Of a stretch of DNA of 64,000 bases, positions 9,482 through 17,040 are shown piece by piece. The notes below the pieces were generated by a model, which was given only the letters and a program-made list of their open reading frames with translations, did not search any database and was not told where the DNA came from. How positions within the stretch are numbered: the first letter of the stretch is position 1; every line of letters begins with the position of its first letter. This DNA is from Bacteroidota bacterium (GTDB lineage Bacteria; Bacteroidota; Bacteroidia; Palsa-965), in contig VBWE01000001.1 of assembly GCA_006218065.1 (NCBI GenBank), forward strand, positions 255,063 to 319,062. Direction: 5' to 3'. The position numbers were made by a program, and so were the translations under genes.

Positions 9482-10108
9482 ATGAACATAAAAAACATAT
9501 TCCTGGTTCCGGTCACGCTGCTGTTTTTTGCCTGCGATTCGCCTGAAATCAAAACCAAAATCACACCTCCTGTTCCTGCAGACAGCGGAACGAAAGACAC
9601 GGCGACCGTTAAAATAACCGAGCCCGCCAAACCAGGCGAGCTTTCCGAATTCCGGAATATTGAAATGTACGAACGCTGCGTTTTGCTGCCGCTGCATCTT
9701 TACAGGGAGATCGATGATTCGCTCCCGCTTAAAGGTTATCATCATTTCGAACCGAAAAAGAAATCGTCGGATCACCCGGAGCTCAGCCATCTCGGCGAAT
9801 TCCGGCGCATTGATGTGCAGGTATTCATGATCGACGAAAAAAATTACCACAAGCCGACCGTTTTTTACGAACGCGACCTTACGGATATCGAAGAAAGCAA
9901 CCTCGCAACCGATACGTCGTATGTGCTGAACGATTTTTATTATATCCGCGGCCACCTGCCGAATTACAGCGAACTGAAATTTGTAAAGCTGGGCTGGGTT
10001 GGCGAAGACAAGGTCGTGCTCGATGTTGTTTATCACGCCGACGAACAGGCGAGCTGGGAAAGCTGGCTGAAGGAAATTATAACGCGTGGAGTAAATTGTA
10101 AAAACTGA
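9482..10108 (+). CDS. Hypothetical lipoprotein
   Basis: 208 residues starting MNIKNIFLVPVTLLFFAC, a clean lipoprotein signal, then a Pro/Thr/Lys linker (KTKITPPVPADSGTKDTATVKI) and a charged globular part rich in His and Asp (MYERCVLLPLHLYREIDDSLPLKGYHHFEPKK). I do not recognise the family. The start is placed here, not at 9347, because the extra 45 codons come from the interspersed repeat and would bury the signal sequence. Confidence 0.65.
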   Translation: MNIKNIFLVPVTLLFFACDSPEIKTKITPPVPADSGTKDTATVKITEPAKPGELSEFRNIEMYERCVLLPLHLYREIDDSLPLKGYHHFEPKKKSSDHPELSHLGEFRRIDVQVFMIDEKNYHKPTVFYERDLTDIEESNLATDTSYVLNDFYYIRGHLPNYSELKFVKLGWVGEDKVVLDVVYHADEQASWESWLKEIITRGVNCKN

Positions 10109-10128
10109 ATTCTCCTAAATTCTGCACG

Positions 10129-10638
10129 ATGACCGACTTTTCACTTCGCCCCTGGGCCCTCGCCGATCTCCACAGCCTCGTGAAATACGCGAACAATCCG
10201 AAAATCGCGCAGAACATGACGGACCAGTTCCCGCATCCGTACACCGAGGAAAAAGGCTCCGCGTTTATCAACAATGCCGCCGCCGGATCGCCGGTCCATA
10301 TTTTCGCGATCGACATCAACGGCGAAGCCTGCGGCGGAATCGGGCTGCATCCGCAAAGCGACGTGCACTGCAAAAATGCAGAACTGGGCTACTGGCTCGC
10401 GGAACCGTTCTGGGGAAAAGGGATTATCCCGCAAGCCATCGCACGCATCGTGGATTACGGTTTTAAAACCTTCGCGATCGACCGGATTTTTGCGCGACCT
10501 TACGGAACGAATACCGCTTCCCAGCGGGTACTCGAAAAAGCGGGCTTCGTTTTGGAAGCGCGATTTGAAAAAACGATTTTTAAAAACGGCGCATACCTGG
10601 ATGAACTGATTTACGCGACAAGGAGAAAAACAACATGA
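10129..10638 (+). CDS. GNAT family N-acetyltransferase (RimJ/RimL type)
   Basis: 169 residues with the Acetyltransf_3 pattern: FSLRPWALADLHSLVKYANNPKIAQNM at the N-terminus, GEACGGIGLHPQ..., AELGYWLAEPFWGKGIIPQAI (acetyl-CoA binding loop) and ASQRVLEKAGFVLEARFEKTIFKNGAYLDELIYA. The substrate cannot be read from sequence; relatives acetylate ribosomal proteins or small molecules. Its stop overlaps the start of the next gene (ATGA), so the two are translated together. Confidence 0.88.
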   Translation: MTDFSLRPWALADLHSLVKYANNPKIAQNMTDQFPHPYTEEKGSAFINNAAAGSPVHIFAIDINGEACGGIGLHPQSDVHCKNAELGYWLAEPFWGKGIIPQAIARIVDYGFKTFAIDRIFARPYGTNTASQRVLEKAGFVLEARFEKTIFKNGAYLDELIYATRRKTT

Positions 10639-11273
10639 CCGACATCAAAACAAACTGGGCGTTTTACACGGACTGGCTGAAATCAATGCTGCCGGTTTAT
10701 GCCGGCTTGCTGAACCCCGGCGCATCCGAAACGGAACTTGCGGAGCTTGAAAATTATCTCGGGTTTTCCCTGCCGGAAAATGTCAAAGCCCTGTACCGGC
10801 TGAACAACGGCGATGCTTCACGCGATACCCCGAGAATTTACGTGGGCGCTTTCCTCGGCTTCGAGTTTCTTTCGCTTGCGCGGATCAGGAACGTCCACAG
10901 CGAGTGGAAACAACACGCCGCGAATAATTATTCCGGCAGTTCTTTTCCCGAAGGCAGTATCCGCGTTCAATACACCAATGAAAAATGGATTCCTCTTTTT
11001 GCGGATTCCGGCGGAAATTACGTAGGTATTGATCTCGACCCGGACAAAAACGGTATCGCGGGGCAAGTGATCAATTTCGGCCGCGCCGAGGACAACAAAT
11101 TTGTCATCGCACAAAATCTCGACGACTTCCTGGAATTCGTCGGCAAACAAATTAAAAGCGGCGCCTGCGACAATGCCATCACGGAAGAAGATGACGGCGG
11201 ATCCAGCTACGGACTTAGTCCGCAGAGTCACCTGATCGACGACCTGAAAGGAATTTTTCTTCCGCAAAACTGA
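10635..11273 (+). CDS. SMI1/KNR4 family protein
   Basis: 212 residues with the SUKH/SMI1-KNR4 fold signature: GASETELAELENYLGFSLPENVKALYRLNNGDAS, then WIPLFADSGGNYVGIDLDPDKNGIAGQVINFGR and a C-terminal VIAQNLDDFLEFVGKQI. SUKH proteins often act as immunity proteins to secreted toxins, but solitary copies like this one also occur widely; no toxin gene is adjacent. ATGA overlap with the acetyltransferase gene indicates one operon. Confidence 0.85.
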   Translation: MTDIKTNWAFYTDWLKSMLPVYAGLLNPGASETELAELENYLGFSLPENVKALYRLNNGDASRDTPRIYVGAFLGFEFLSLARIRNVHSEWKQHAANNYSGSSFPEGSIRVQYTNEKWIPLFADSGGNYVGIDLDPDKNGIAGQVINFGRAEDNKFVIAQNLDDFLEFVGKQIKSGACDNAITEEDDGGSSYGLSPQSHLIDDLKGIFLPQN

Positions 11274-11315
11274 TCAAGGTCATAGCGCGGTTTTCAAAAC
11301 AGCACAAACTTTGTT

Positions 11316-11750
11316 TTGAAAAAATTAACGGCTGTGACTTCCATGCTGCGATTACTTTCTGTAGCTCTCCTGCTTTTCAACGGCATCGGCGCCATTTACG
11401 GTGGATGGTCGCTGATGCAGGATCCGTCGGGCGGAAAACTCGGCCTTTCACTCGCTTTTCTCGAAGAATCTCCTTTTTATAATTACCTCATCCCGGGTAT
11501 TATTCTTTTTTGTGCCAACGGGATATTGAGTATCATTTTCGCAGCCGCCGTTATTTCCAGGTACCGGTATTACCCGGAAGCGATTTTCATCCAGGGCGCC
11601 ATCCTTACCGGCTGGATCTTTATCCAGGTGATGATGATCGAAATCGTGTATTACCTGCATTTCATACTGGGCGGAACCGGGATTGTGCTGATGATCCTCG
11701 GATTTCTCCTGCATCGCCGGGAAAAAAAACAGCAGATTTTTGTCGCATGA
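11316..11750 (+). CDS. Hypothetical four-helix membrane protein
   Basis: 144 residues with four predicted membrane helices (about 10-30, 55-80, 88-106, 112-135) and a short basic C-terminus (HRREKKQQ). No recognised domain. Its last codons overlap the start of the flavodoxin stub (ATGA at 11747), so the pair was probably once an intact two-gene unit. Confidence 0.6.
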   Translation: MKKLTAVTSMLRLLSVALLLFNGIGAIYGGWSLMQDPSGGKLGLSLAFLEESPFYNYLIPGIILFCANGILSIIFAAAVISRYRYYPEAIFIQGAILTGWIFIQVMMIEIVYYLHFILGGTGIVLMILGFLLHRREKKQQIFVA

Positions 11751-11902
11751 AATACCTCATCGTTTTTATGAGCCATCACGGGACCACGAAAAAAGTCGTG
11801 GGACTGCTGGCAGAAAAACTCGGAACAGCCGATACGGTTATTGTCGATCTCGATCAAAACGATCCGCCCCCGCTGGCCGGGATGATTCTTTATTCCGTTT
11901 GA
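11747..11902 (+). pseudogene. Truncated flavodoxin-like gene (N-terminal stub)
   Basis: A 51-codon frame begins MKYLIVFMSHHGTTKKVV.LLAEKL, which matches the first strand and phosphate-binding loop of flavodoxins (SxHGTTxKVA as in the HemG/flavodoxin-domain group), then VIVDLDQNDPPPLAGMILYSV and stop. A whole flavodoxin domain needs about 140 residues; the sequence after PPPLAG no longer matches the family (expected YDxVIIGGSI-like). The rest is absent before the Crp/Fnr promoter. It overlaps the upstream gene by ATGA, so it probably is translated as a stub. Confidence 0.55.
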
Positions 11903-11913
11903 TTCAACATGCG

Positions 11914-11921
11914 TAACTTTG
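11914..11921 (+). promoter_or_regulatory. -7 box upstream of the Crp/Fnr regulator gene
   Basis: TAACTTTG is an exact TAnnTTTG match, 25 bases before the ATG at 11947. Unlike the two downstream sulfur-cluster promoters, it has no paired GTAAC operator upstream. Confidence 0.5.
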
Positions 11922-11946
11922 ACGCCGAAACGCATCGCTGCCGGCA

Positions 11947-12570
11947 ATGACTGATTACTTCAAAACGATTTTCGAACCCGCGCTGCTCGCCGAGCTGGAG
12001 AAAAAAGCAAAGCGGCAATCCGTAAAAGCCGGCGATGTTATCCTGGGTATCGGCCAAACAGTGAAACAGATTCCCATCGTGGTCAAAGGTTCCGTCAAAA
12101 TTTCCCGGACGGACGAAGAAGGCCGCGAGCTCCTGCTCTACTATATCAATCCGAACGAAACCTGCGCGATGACATTTACCTGCTGCATGCAGCAATACCC
12201 GAGTGAGATCAAAGCCGTAGCCGAAGAAGATACGGACCTGCTGGTGGTGCCGATTTCCGTCATGGACGAATGGCTGGTGAAATTCCCGACCTGGAAAAGC
12301 TTCGTTATGAAAACCATCCGCGGCCGGTTCAACGAGCTGCTGAAAACGCTCGACCAGGTGGCGTTCCAGAAACTCGACGAACGCCTGGTGTCTTATCTTA
12401 AAGAAAAATCCAAAGCCACCGGTTCGGCGCTGATCAACCTTTCGCACCAGCAGATCGCCGATGAACTGGCCACTTCGCGCGTAGTGATTTCACGCCTGCT
12501 GAAGAAACTGGAAAACGACGGCAAGCTCCTGCTTTACCGTAACCAGGTCAAAATTCTCCGCGATCTGTAA
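11947..12570 (+). CDS. Crp/Fnr family transcriptional regulator
   Basis: 207 residues: N-terminal cyclic-nucleotide-binding-fold domain (about 10-125) and C-terminal winged helix (about 140-205) with recognition region NLSHQQIADELATSRVVISRLLKKLE. The sensory domain contains C73 and a vicinal pair C79-C80 in ETCAMTFTCCMQQ; there is no FNR-type four-Cys cluster and the cAMP phosphate-binding motif is absent. Position immediately upstream of the exporter/rhodanese genes and the two matching palindromes there make it the likely regulator of that cluster. A sulfur-species or redox signal sensed by the cysteines is inference. Confidence 0.88.
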   Translation: MTDYFKTIFEPALLAELEKKAKRQSVKAGDVILGIGQTVKQIPIVVKGSVKISRTDEEGRELLLYYINPNETCAMTFTCCMQQYPSEIKAVAEEDTDLLVVPISVMDEWLVKFPTWKSFVMKTIRGRFNELLKTLDQVAFQKLDERLVSYLKEKSKATGSALINLSHQQIADELATSRVVISRLLKKLENDGKLLLYRNQVKILRDL

Positions 12571-12610
12571 CCTAAGTTACCGAAAAGCATTTTTGCCGGC
12601 CGTAGTTTTG
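12567..12610 (+). promoter_or_regulatory. Crp/Fnr-type operator plus -7 box, promoter of exporter gene
   Basis: Perfect palindrome GTAAC-CTAA-GTTAC at 12567-12580, partly inside the end of the regulator gene, then TAGTTTTG (exact TAnnTTTG) at 12603-12610. The palindrome centre is 36.5 bases from the end of the -7 box, which places it near -41.5, the class II activator position. No TTTG -33 box is present, as expected for an activator-dependent promoter. Confidence 0.6.
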
Positions 12611-12635
12611 CATAGTCAAATCATGCACTACTGCC

Positions 12636-13010
12636 ATGAATCACACGTTGATCATCATCACCATCGGGTTCGTCGCCGGCATGCTGGGCGGAATCCTCGG
12701 GCTGGGCGGCGCCATCGTCATCATCCCGGCCCTCGTTATGCTGCTCGGTTATTCGCAGCAGGCGGCGCAGGGAACCACCCTGCTCATGCTGACGCTGCCT
12801 GTGGGTGCGCTTGCAGCCTGGCAATATTATAAAGCCGGGCAGGTGGAGATAAAAACGGCTTTGATCCTCGCAGGAACATTTTTCATCGGCGGTTTTTTCG
12901 GGGCGAAGCTGGCCAATCTCGTTCCGCAGGAAATACTCAAAAAAGGCTTCGCCGTGCTGCTGGTGCTGATCGCCGTGAAGATGCTGTTTTTCGAAAAAAC
13001 GCTGAAATGA
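12636..13010 (+). CDS. TauE/SafE family sulfite exporter-like protein (half-length)
   Basis: 124 residues, four helices, with the family signature GFVAGMLGGILGLGGAIVIIPALVMLLGYSQQAAQGTTLLML and a second half LILAGTFFIGGFFGAKLANLVPQEILKKGFAVLLVLIAVKML. Full TauE/SafE proteins are about twice this length with two repeats, so this probably functions as a dimer. Likely role: efflux of a sulfur oxyanion produced by the enzymes encoded next door (inferred from context). Confidence 0.82.
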   Translation: MNHTLIIITIGFVAGMLGGILGLGGAIVIIPALVMLLGYSQQAAQGTTLLMLTLPVGALAAWQYYKAGQVEIKTALILAGTFFIGGFFGAKLANLVPQEILKKGFAVLLVLIAVKMLFFEKTLK

Positions 13011-13013
13011 ATT

Positions 13014-13057
13014 GTAACAAATGTAACTGTGCAGGCGGCAGATAGTCCGGACCTTTG
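13014..13057 (+). promoter_or_regulatory. Second Crp/Fnr-type operator plus -7-like box
   Basis: GTAAC-AAAT-GTAAC at 13014-13027 is the same 14-base layout as the upstream operator, with one change from a perfect palindrome. GACCTTTG at 13050-13057 is a one-mismatch TAnnTTTG box. Distance from operator centre to box end is 36.5 bases, identical to the upstream site. It would drive the metallo-beta-lactamase/rhodanese gene and those after it. Confidence 0.55.
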
Positions 13058-13085
13058 TACTACCAAATCAAAAAACAAGCGCATT

Positions 13086-14510
13086 ATGAAAATCGAGCAG
13101 ATATATACCGGTTGCCTTGCCCAGGGCGCATATTACCTGGAAAGCAATGGCGAAGCCGCCATCATCGACCCGCTCCGCGAAGTGCAGCCGTATATCGACA
13201 TGGCTGAAAAACGCGGCGCACGGATCAAATACATTTTCGAAACACATTTTCATGCCGACTTCGTTTCGGGTCACGTGGACCTGGCGAAAAAAACCGGGGC
13301 GAAAATCATCTACGGCCCGACCAAAATGAAAACCGGTTTCGATAGTATCATTGCCGTGGACGGGCAGGAATTCAAACTCGGAAATGCGACGATCCGGCTG
13401 ATCCATACTCCCGGCCATACCATGGAAAGCAGTTGCTACCTGCTGGTTGACGGGAACGGCAAAGAACAGGCTTTGTTCACCGGCGACACGCTGTTTATCG
13501 GCGACGTGGGAAGACCGGACCTTGCACAGCATGTGATTGCAGATATGACGGAAGAAAAACTGGCGAACCATCTTTACGATTCGCTCCGGGATAAAATCAT
13601 GCCGCTTCACGACGACATCATCGTTTACCCGGCACACGGGGCAGGAAGCGCCTGCGGAAAAAATCTCAGTAAGGAAACTTACGATACGCTCGGCAACCAG
13701 AAAAAAACGAATTACGCCCTGCGCAAAGGTCTTTCCCGCGAACAGTTCGTGAAAGAACTGCTGACCGGCCTGACTCCGCCGCCCGCTTACTTCCCGAAAA
13801 ACGTGCTGATGAATATCCGGGGCTACGAAAGTATCGACACCGTGCTTGAGCGCGGAACAAAAGCGATCCCCGCACGCGAATTCGAAACGATCATGCACGA
13901 AACCGGTGCGCTGGTGCTGGATACCCGCAGGCCCGAAGATTTTGCCAAAGGATTTATCCCCGGCTCCATCAACATCGGTCTCGACGGTGGATTCGCGGTT
14001 TGGGTGGGCACGCTCATCAGAGACATCCAAACGAACCTGCTCATCGTCGCCGATAAGGGAAAAGAAACGGAAGTCGCTACACGGCTGGCGCGGGTCGGTT
14101 ATGATCATGCGCTCGGTTACCTGGAAGGCGGATTCGCGGCCTGGGAAAAAGCCGGTTATGCCGCAAATCGTATTCCAACCATAACCGTCGATGAATTTGC
14201 CGCGCTGGAAGAAAAAAATCCGGCGATCAGTATCCTCGACGTGCGCAGGAAAAGCGAATACGATTCGGAACATATCGTGCAGGCGATCAACGCGCCGCTC
14301 GATTATATTGACGAAAGCATGCTGCTCATCGACCCGAACAAAACGTATTACGTGCATTGTGCAGGCGGATACCGGTCGATGATGTTTGTCTCCATCCTGA
14401 AAGCGCGCGGCTACACCAACCTGGTTGACGTGGTCGGCGGATTCAAAGCCATCCGGGATTCGGGCAGATTCCGGGTCACCGATTATGTTTGTCCGACTAC
14501 CATGCTTTAA
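13086..14510 (+). CDS. MBL-fold hydrolase fused to two rhodanese domains (persulfide dioxygenase-like)
   Basis: 474 residues. The N-terminal metallo-beta-lactamase domain has THFHADFVSGH (H54, H56, D58, H63), then HTPGHTMESSCYLL and GDTLFIGDVGRPDL, a pattern of ETHE1-type persulfide dioxygenases and related hydrolases. A first rhodanese domain (GALVLDTRRPEDFAKGFIPGS) has no catalytic Cys; the second (AISILDVRRKSEYDSEHI) keeps HCAGGYRS with C425. Such fusions move sulfane sulfur from thiol carriers toward sulfite. ATG at 13086 is used; the upstream in-frame start at 13029 lies within the promoter region. Confidence 0.9.
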   Translation: MKIEQIYTGCLAQGAYYLESNGEAAIIDPLREVQPYIDMAEKRGARIKYIFETHFHADFVSGHVDLAKKTGAKIIYGPTKMKTGFDSIIAVDGQEFKLGNATIRLIHTPGHTMESSCYLLVDGNGKEQALFTGDTLFIGDVGRPDLAQHVIADMTEEKLANHLYDSLRDKIMPLHDDIIVYPAHGAGSACGKNLSKETYDTLGNQKKTNYALRKGLSREQFVKELLTGLTPPPAYFPKNVLMNIRGYESIDTVLERGTKAIPAREFETIMHETGALVLDTRRPEDFAKGFIPGSINIGLDGGFAVWVGTLIRDIQTNLLIVADKGKETEVATRLARVGYDHALGYLEGGFAAWEKAGYAANRIPTITVDEFAALEEKNPAISILDVRRKSEYDSEHIVQAINAPLDYIDESMLLIDPNKTYYVHCAGGYRSMMFVSILKARGYTNLVDVVGGFKAIRDSGRFRVTDYVCPTTML

Positions 14511-14512
14511 CG

Positions 14513-14737
14513 ATGAACTTTTTACAGAAACATAAGCTGACCATCATCGGCGTTGCAGCGGGAGCGCTCGGCGGGTATCTCTACTACCATTTTGTGGGTT
14601 GCGAAAGCGGAACCTGCGCCATTACCTCCAGGCCGTTGAACAGCACCCTTTACGGCGCCATGATGGGCGGCTTATTCTTCAACATGTTCAGAAAAGAAAA
14701 GTCCCAAAATCAAAAAAATGAAAACCATGAACACTAA
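14513..14737 (+). CDS. DUF6132 family small membrane protein
   Basis: 74 residues with two hydrophobic segments, GVAAGALGGYLYYHFVGCESGTCAITSRPLNSTLYGAMMGGLFFNMF. The GCxSGTCxITSxPxxSTLYGAxMG signature is that of DUF6132, frequent in Bacteroidota rhodanese/thioredoxin clusters. The two Cys residues could exchange disulfides or persulfides, but this is conjecture. Starts two bases after the MBL-rhodanese stop and overlaps the next gene by 20 bases. Confidence 0.78.
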   Translation: MNFLQKHKLTIIGVAAGALGGYLYYHFVGCESGTCAITSRPLNSTLYGAMMGGLFFNMFRKEKSQNQKNENHEH

Positions 14738-14993
14738 AATCATCATCGACGTAAGATCGCGCGGAGAATTCATGAGCGGGCACGTCGCAGGAAGCATCAA
14801 TATTCCGCTGCAGGAAATTCCCGAACGTATCGGGGAAATCCGCGCCATGCAGCAACCCGTTATCCTCTGCTGCGCCAGCGGAAACCGGAGCGGGCAGGCC
14901 GCGGCTTACCTCCAGAGACAAGGAATCAGCTGCGAAAACGGCGGCGGGTGGATGGATGTACAATATGACCTTCAAAACCAAAAAACAGCATGA
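14718..14993 (+). CDS. Single-domain rhodanese-like sulfurtransferase
   Basis: 91 residues covering one rhodanese domain: IIIDVRSRGEFMSGHVAGSINIPL, then the active loop ILCCASGNRSG with the catalytic Cys followed by A-S-G-N-R-S, and NGGGWMDV at the end. Cytoplasmic, with no signal. It overlaps both neighbours, so it is part of the same transcript. A second start, MNTK, lies three codons in. Confidence 0.88.
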   Translation: MKTMNTKIIIDVRSRGEFMSGHVAGSINIPLQEIPERIGEIRAMQQPVILCCASGNRSGQAAAYLQRQGISCENGGGWMDVQYDLQNQKTA

Positions 14994-15304
14994 TCTCATT
15001 TATCAGGAAAGCGCTCGGTCTCGGACCGAAAGTCAATTACGCCGAACTGGTCGCCAACGGTGCAATCATCCTCGATGTGCGCACCAAAGGCGAATACCAG
15101 GGCGGGCATATCAAAGGTTCGGTGAACATTCCGCTGAACGATCTGAACCGCAGCCTGTCGAAGCTGAAAAAAGACAAGCCGGTTATTACCTGCTGTGCAT
15201 CCGGCATGCGCAGTGCTTCGGCGAAAAGTATCCTGAAATCAAACGGCTTTTCCGAAGTGTACAACGGCGGCGGATGGATGAGCCTGGAAAATAAAATCAG
15301 CTGA
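14990..15304 (+). CDS. Single-domain rhodanese-like sulfurtransferase
   Basis: 104 residues, closely related to the preceding gene (ILDVRTKGEYQGGHIKGSVNIPLNDL; active loop TCCASGMRSASA; ending VYNGGGWMSL), but with an added basic N-terminus MISFIRKALGLGPKVNYAELV. ATGA overlap with the previous gene. The pair looks like a tandem duplication; both keep the catalytic Cys, so redundancy or different sulfur carriers are possible. Confidence 0.88.
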   Translation: MISFIRKALGLGPKVNYAELVANGAIILDVRTKGEYQGGHIKGSVNIPLNDLNRSLSKLKKDKPVITCCASGMRSASAKSILKSNGFSEVYNGGGWMSLENKIS

Positions 15305-15305
15305 T

Positions 15306-15569
15306 ATGCTGAAGCAACGAATCCTGTCCGGCTGGACATTCATGCGGGTGCTTTACCTGGCGATCGGCGTGCTCGTCATCATCCAGTCGGTCGCAGACAA
15401 ACAATGGTTCGGCCTGCTCCCGGGCGGATATTTCGCCGCGATGGCTGTTTTCCGTTTCGGCTGTGCGGCCGGCGGATGTTTCAGCGGGAGCTGCAATTAT
15501 GATCCTGCTGAAAAAACCGCGGCAAAACCGGGAGAGGCAGAGGTTGAAAAAATCAAAACAAAACCGTGA
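15306..15569 (+). CDS. Small membrane protein of the rhodanese cluster (DUF2892/YgaP-like)
   Basis: 87 residues with two membrane helices ([17 protein letters not shown] and [23 protein letters not shown]) and a Cys-rich turn [12 protein letters not shown], then a charged tail. Similar short proteins accompany rhodaneses in many Bacteroidota. Resemblance to the YgaP transmembrane part is only general. Starts one base after the preceding stop. Confidence 0.65.
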   Translation: MLKQRILSGWTFMRVLYLAIGVLVIIQSVADKQWFGLLPGGYFAAMAVFRFGCAAGGCFSGSCNYDPAEKTAAKPGEAEVEKIKTKP

Positions 15570-15571
15570 AC

Positions 15572-15886
15572 ATGGAAACGACAGGAAAACCAAAAACATT
15601 CAGCGGGATCATCCGCTCGGAGCCGATGGTGCTGGTTGATTTTTCCGCGGAATGGTGCGGCCCGTGCAAAATGATGAAACCCATCCTGGAAAACCTGAAG
15701 CCGATGGTGGGCGATTCGGTTAAAATCCTGAAAGTGGATGTCGATAAAAACCCGGCGGCCGCATCGGCATACCGGATTACCGGCGTGCCTACGCTCATCC
15801 TTTTCCGGAACGGCGAAGTCGTGTGGAGAACATCCGGCGTGATGCAGGCTGTACAACTTCAAAAAATCATTGACCAGCACCGTTAA
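15572..15886 (+). CDS. Thioredoxin
   Basis: About 104 residues, a single thioredoxin fold with [21 protein letters not shown] (active site WCGPC), [31 protein letters not shown] (cis-Pro loop) and no signal peptide, so cytoplasmic. A GTG at 15566, overlapping the previous stop, is the alternative start. It probably reduces persulfide or disulfide intermediates of the rhodaneses in the same operon. Confidence 0.92.
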   Translation: METTGKPKTFSGIIRSEPMVLVDFSAEWCGPCKMMKPILENLKPMVGDSVKILKVDVDKNPAAASAYRITGVPTLILFRNGEVVWRTSGVMQAVQLQKIIDQHR

Positions 15887-15895
15887 TCCTTTCCG

Positions 15896-15903
15896 TACCT
15901 TTG
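15896..15903 (+). promoter_or_regulatory. -7 box for the membrane protein gene at 15923
   Basis: TACCTTTG is an exact TAnnTTTG match, 19 bases before the ATG. A TTG at 15870-15872 lies 23 bases upstream, so the gene may be transcribed separately from the sulfur cluster. Confidence 0.5.
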
Positions 15904-15922
15904 ATTATCCAAAAGGTCCGGC

Positions 15923-16318
15923 ATGAGCAACGCTCCGCAAAACGAATTCGAATACATTCCCGGAACCTGCAATATCGGTCCGGCCGAAATACGCAGGCGG
16001 CGGAATCTTTCATTTTACGCACTGCTGGTCTTGCTGCTCATGGCTGTTCCCCTTTTTCTTTTCAGCGACCAGAAATTGCTGCGGCTCCTGCTTATCATCC
16101 CGGCTTCTGCTTTTGGCGTAAGCGCAATACAATGGCTCACGAAGTTCTGCGTGAAGTTCGGCCTGAAAGGAATTTTCAATTTCCGGCAAACCGGCCAAAG
16201 CCAGTCCGTGATGCAGGAAGAATTCCGCCGGAAAGATCTTGCCAAAGCCCGGACCATTATACTTTCCGGAACACTGGTCGGCGCGGCCATTACAGCTATC
16301 GCGTATTTTCTGCCCTGA
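15923..16318 (+). CDS. Hypothetical membrane protein
   Basis: 131 residues with two adjacent helices at about 28-45 and 50-68 and one at the C-terminus (IILSGTLVGAAITAIAYFLP). The N-terminus FEYIPGTCNIGPAEIRRRRNL is a recognisable Bacteroidota opening (PGTCNIGxxEIxRRR) of unknown function. It has its own promoter and faces a convergent gene ten bases away. Confidence 0.65.
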   Translation: MSNAPQNEFEYIPGTCNIGPAEIRRRRNLSFYALLVLLLMAVPLFLFSDQKLLRLLLIIPASAFGVSAIQWLTKFCVKFGLKGIFNFRQTGQSQSVMQEEFRRKDLAKARTIILSGTLVGAAITAIAYFLP

Positions 16319-16327
16319 GCGGATTGA

Positions 16328-16795
16328 TCACTGCTTTTTCTCGCCGGTAAATTCCCAAAGCACATTCACAATCTTCCATTCCCCGTTGATTTTCCCAAGC
16401 TGCACGTAATCGATAAAGCTGAACTTGTCGGTACTGGCTTTGGCCGTGGCGATGTTTTTAAAAATATCGTACACGAGTATCTCTGTTTTGATCGGCTCTT
16501 TCCGCTCCTGCGCTTTTTTGCTTTGGCGGCTCGTATTGTAAATCAGCGTGGACGATCCCATATTGCTGACCATCGTCACGCCCGATGTATCGCGCACGAT
16601 GATCCGTTTCGCCAGCTCGGGATGAACCGCTTTTTCCATACGTTTCACCTCGCCGTAATAAAATCCTTCCACATAATTCAGGATGGTTTCCCGGATGGCC
16701 AGCGAATCGGCATGTCTTGGTTTTGCGGCATCGTTTTGTGCAGATACCGTTACGGAACTTGCTGCAAGAAGCAGGCAGGAGATCAATCGTTTCAT
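16328..16795 (-). CDS. NTF2-like / putative lumazine-binding secreted protein
   Basis: 155 residues: signal peptide ISCLLLAASSVTVSA, then ADSLAIRETILNYVEGFYYGEVKRMEKAVHPELAKRII ... IDYVQLGKINGEWKIVNVLWEF, the helix-plus-sheet order of the NTF2-like superfamily (Lumazine_bd_2/DUF4440 type). Exported; ligand unknown. Confidence 0.75.
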   Translation of the reverse strand: MKRLISCLLLAASSVTVSAQNDAAKPRHADSLAIRETILNYVEGFYYGEVKRMEKAVHPELAKRIIVRDTSGVTMVSNMGSSTLIYNTSRQSKKAQERKEPIKTEILVYDIFKNIATAKASTDKFSFIDYVQLGKINGEWKIVNVLWEFTGEKKQ

Positions 16796-17040
16796 CTTGT
16801 TTTGTGTTATGTGATACGTAAAAAAACAGCCCGGCAGAAATCGAATTTACAAAGAAGAACCTGTGCCGGTGCGGGTTCAGGCAGACAATCCGCAAATAAA
16901 TTTTTTCACCGGCCGGTTTTTTCCCTTCGCCGGGAAAGCCTGTTTCAAGCACAAAAACCGTACATCAGATTCCGTATGCGCTTGTCACGATCATCTTCCA
17001 TCCGGCATCAATTTCGTAACTTCGTACAAAATCCAAAGCC

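Noticed and set aside
10635-11273. SMI1/KNR4 gene as part of a toxin-immunity locus
   Set aside because: No toxin, Rhs or polymorphic-toxin gene is adjacent; the partner is an acetyltransferase.
13068-14357. 429-codon minus-strand frame opposite the MBL-rhodanese gene
   Set aside because: Shadow of a well-supported gene; composition is not protein-like.
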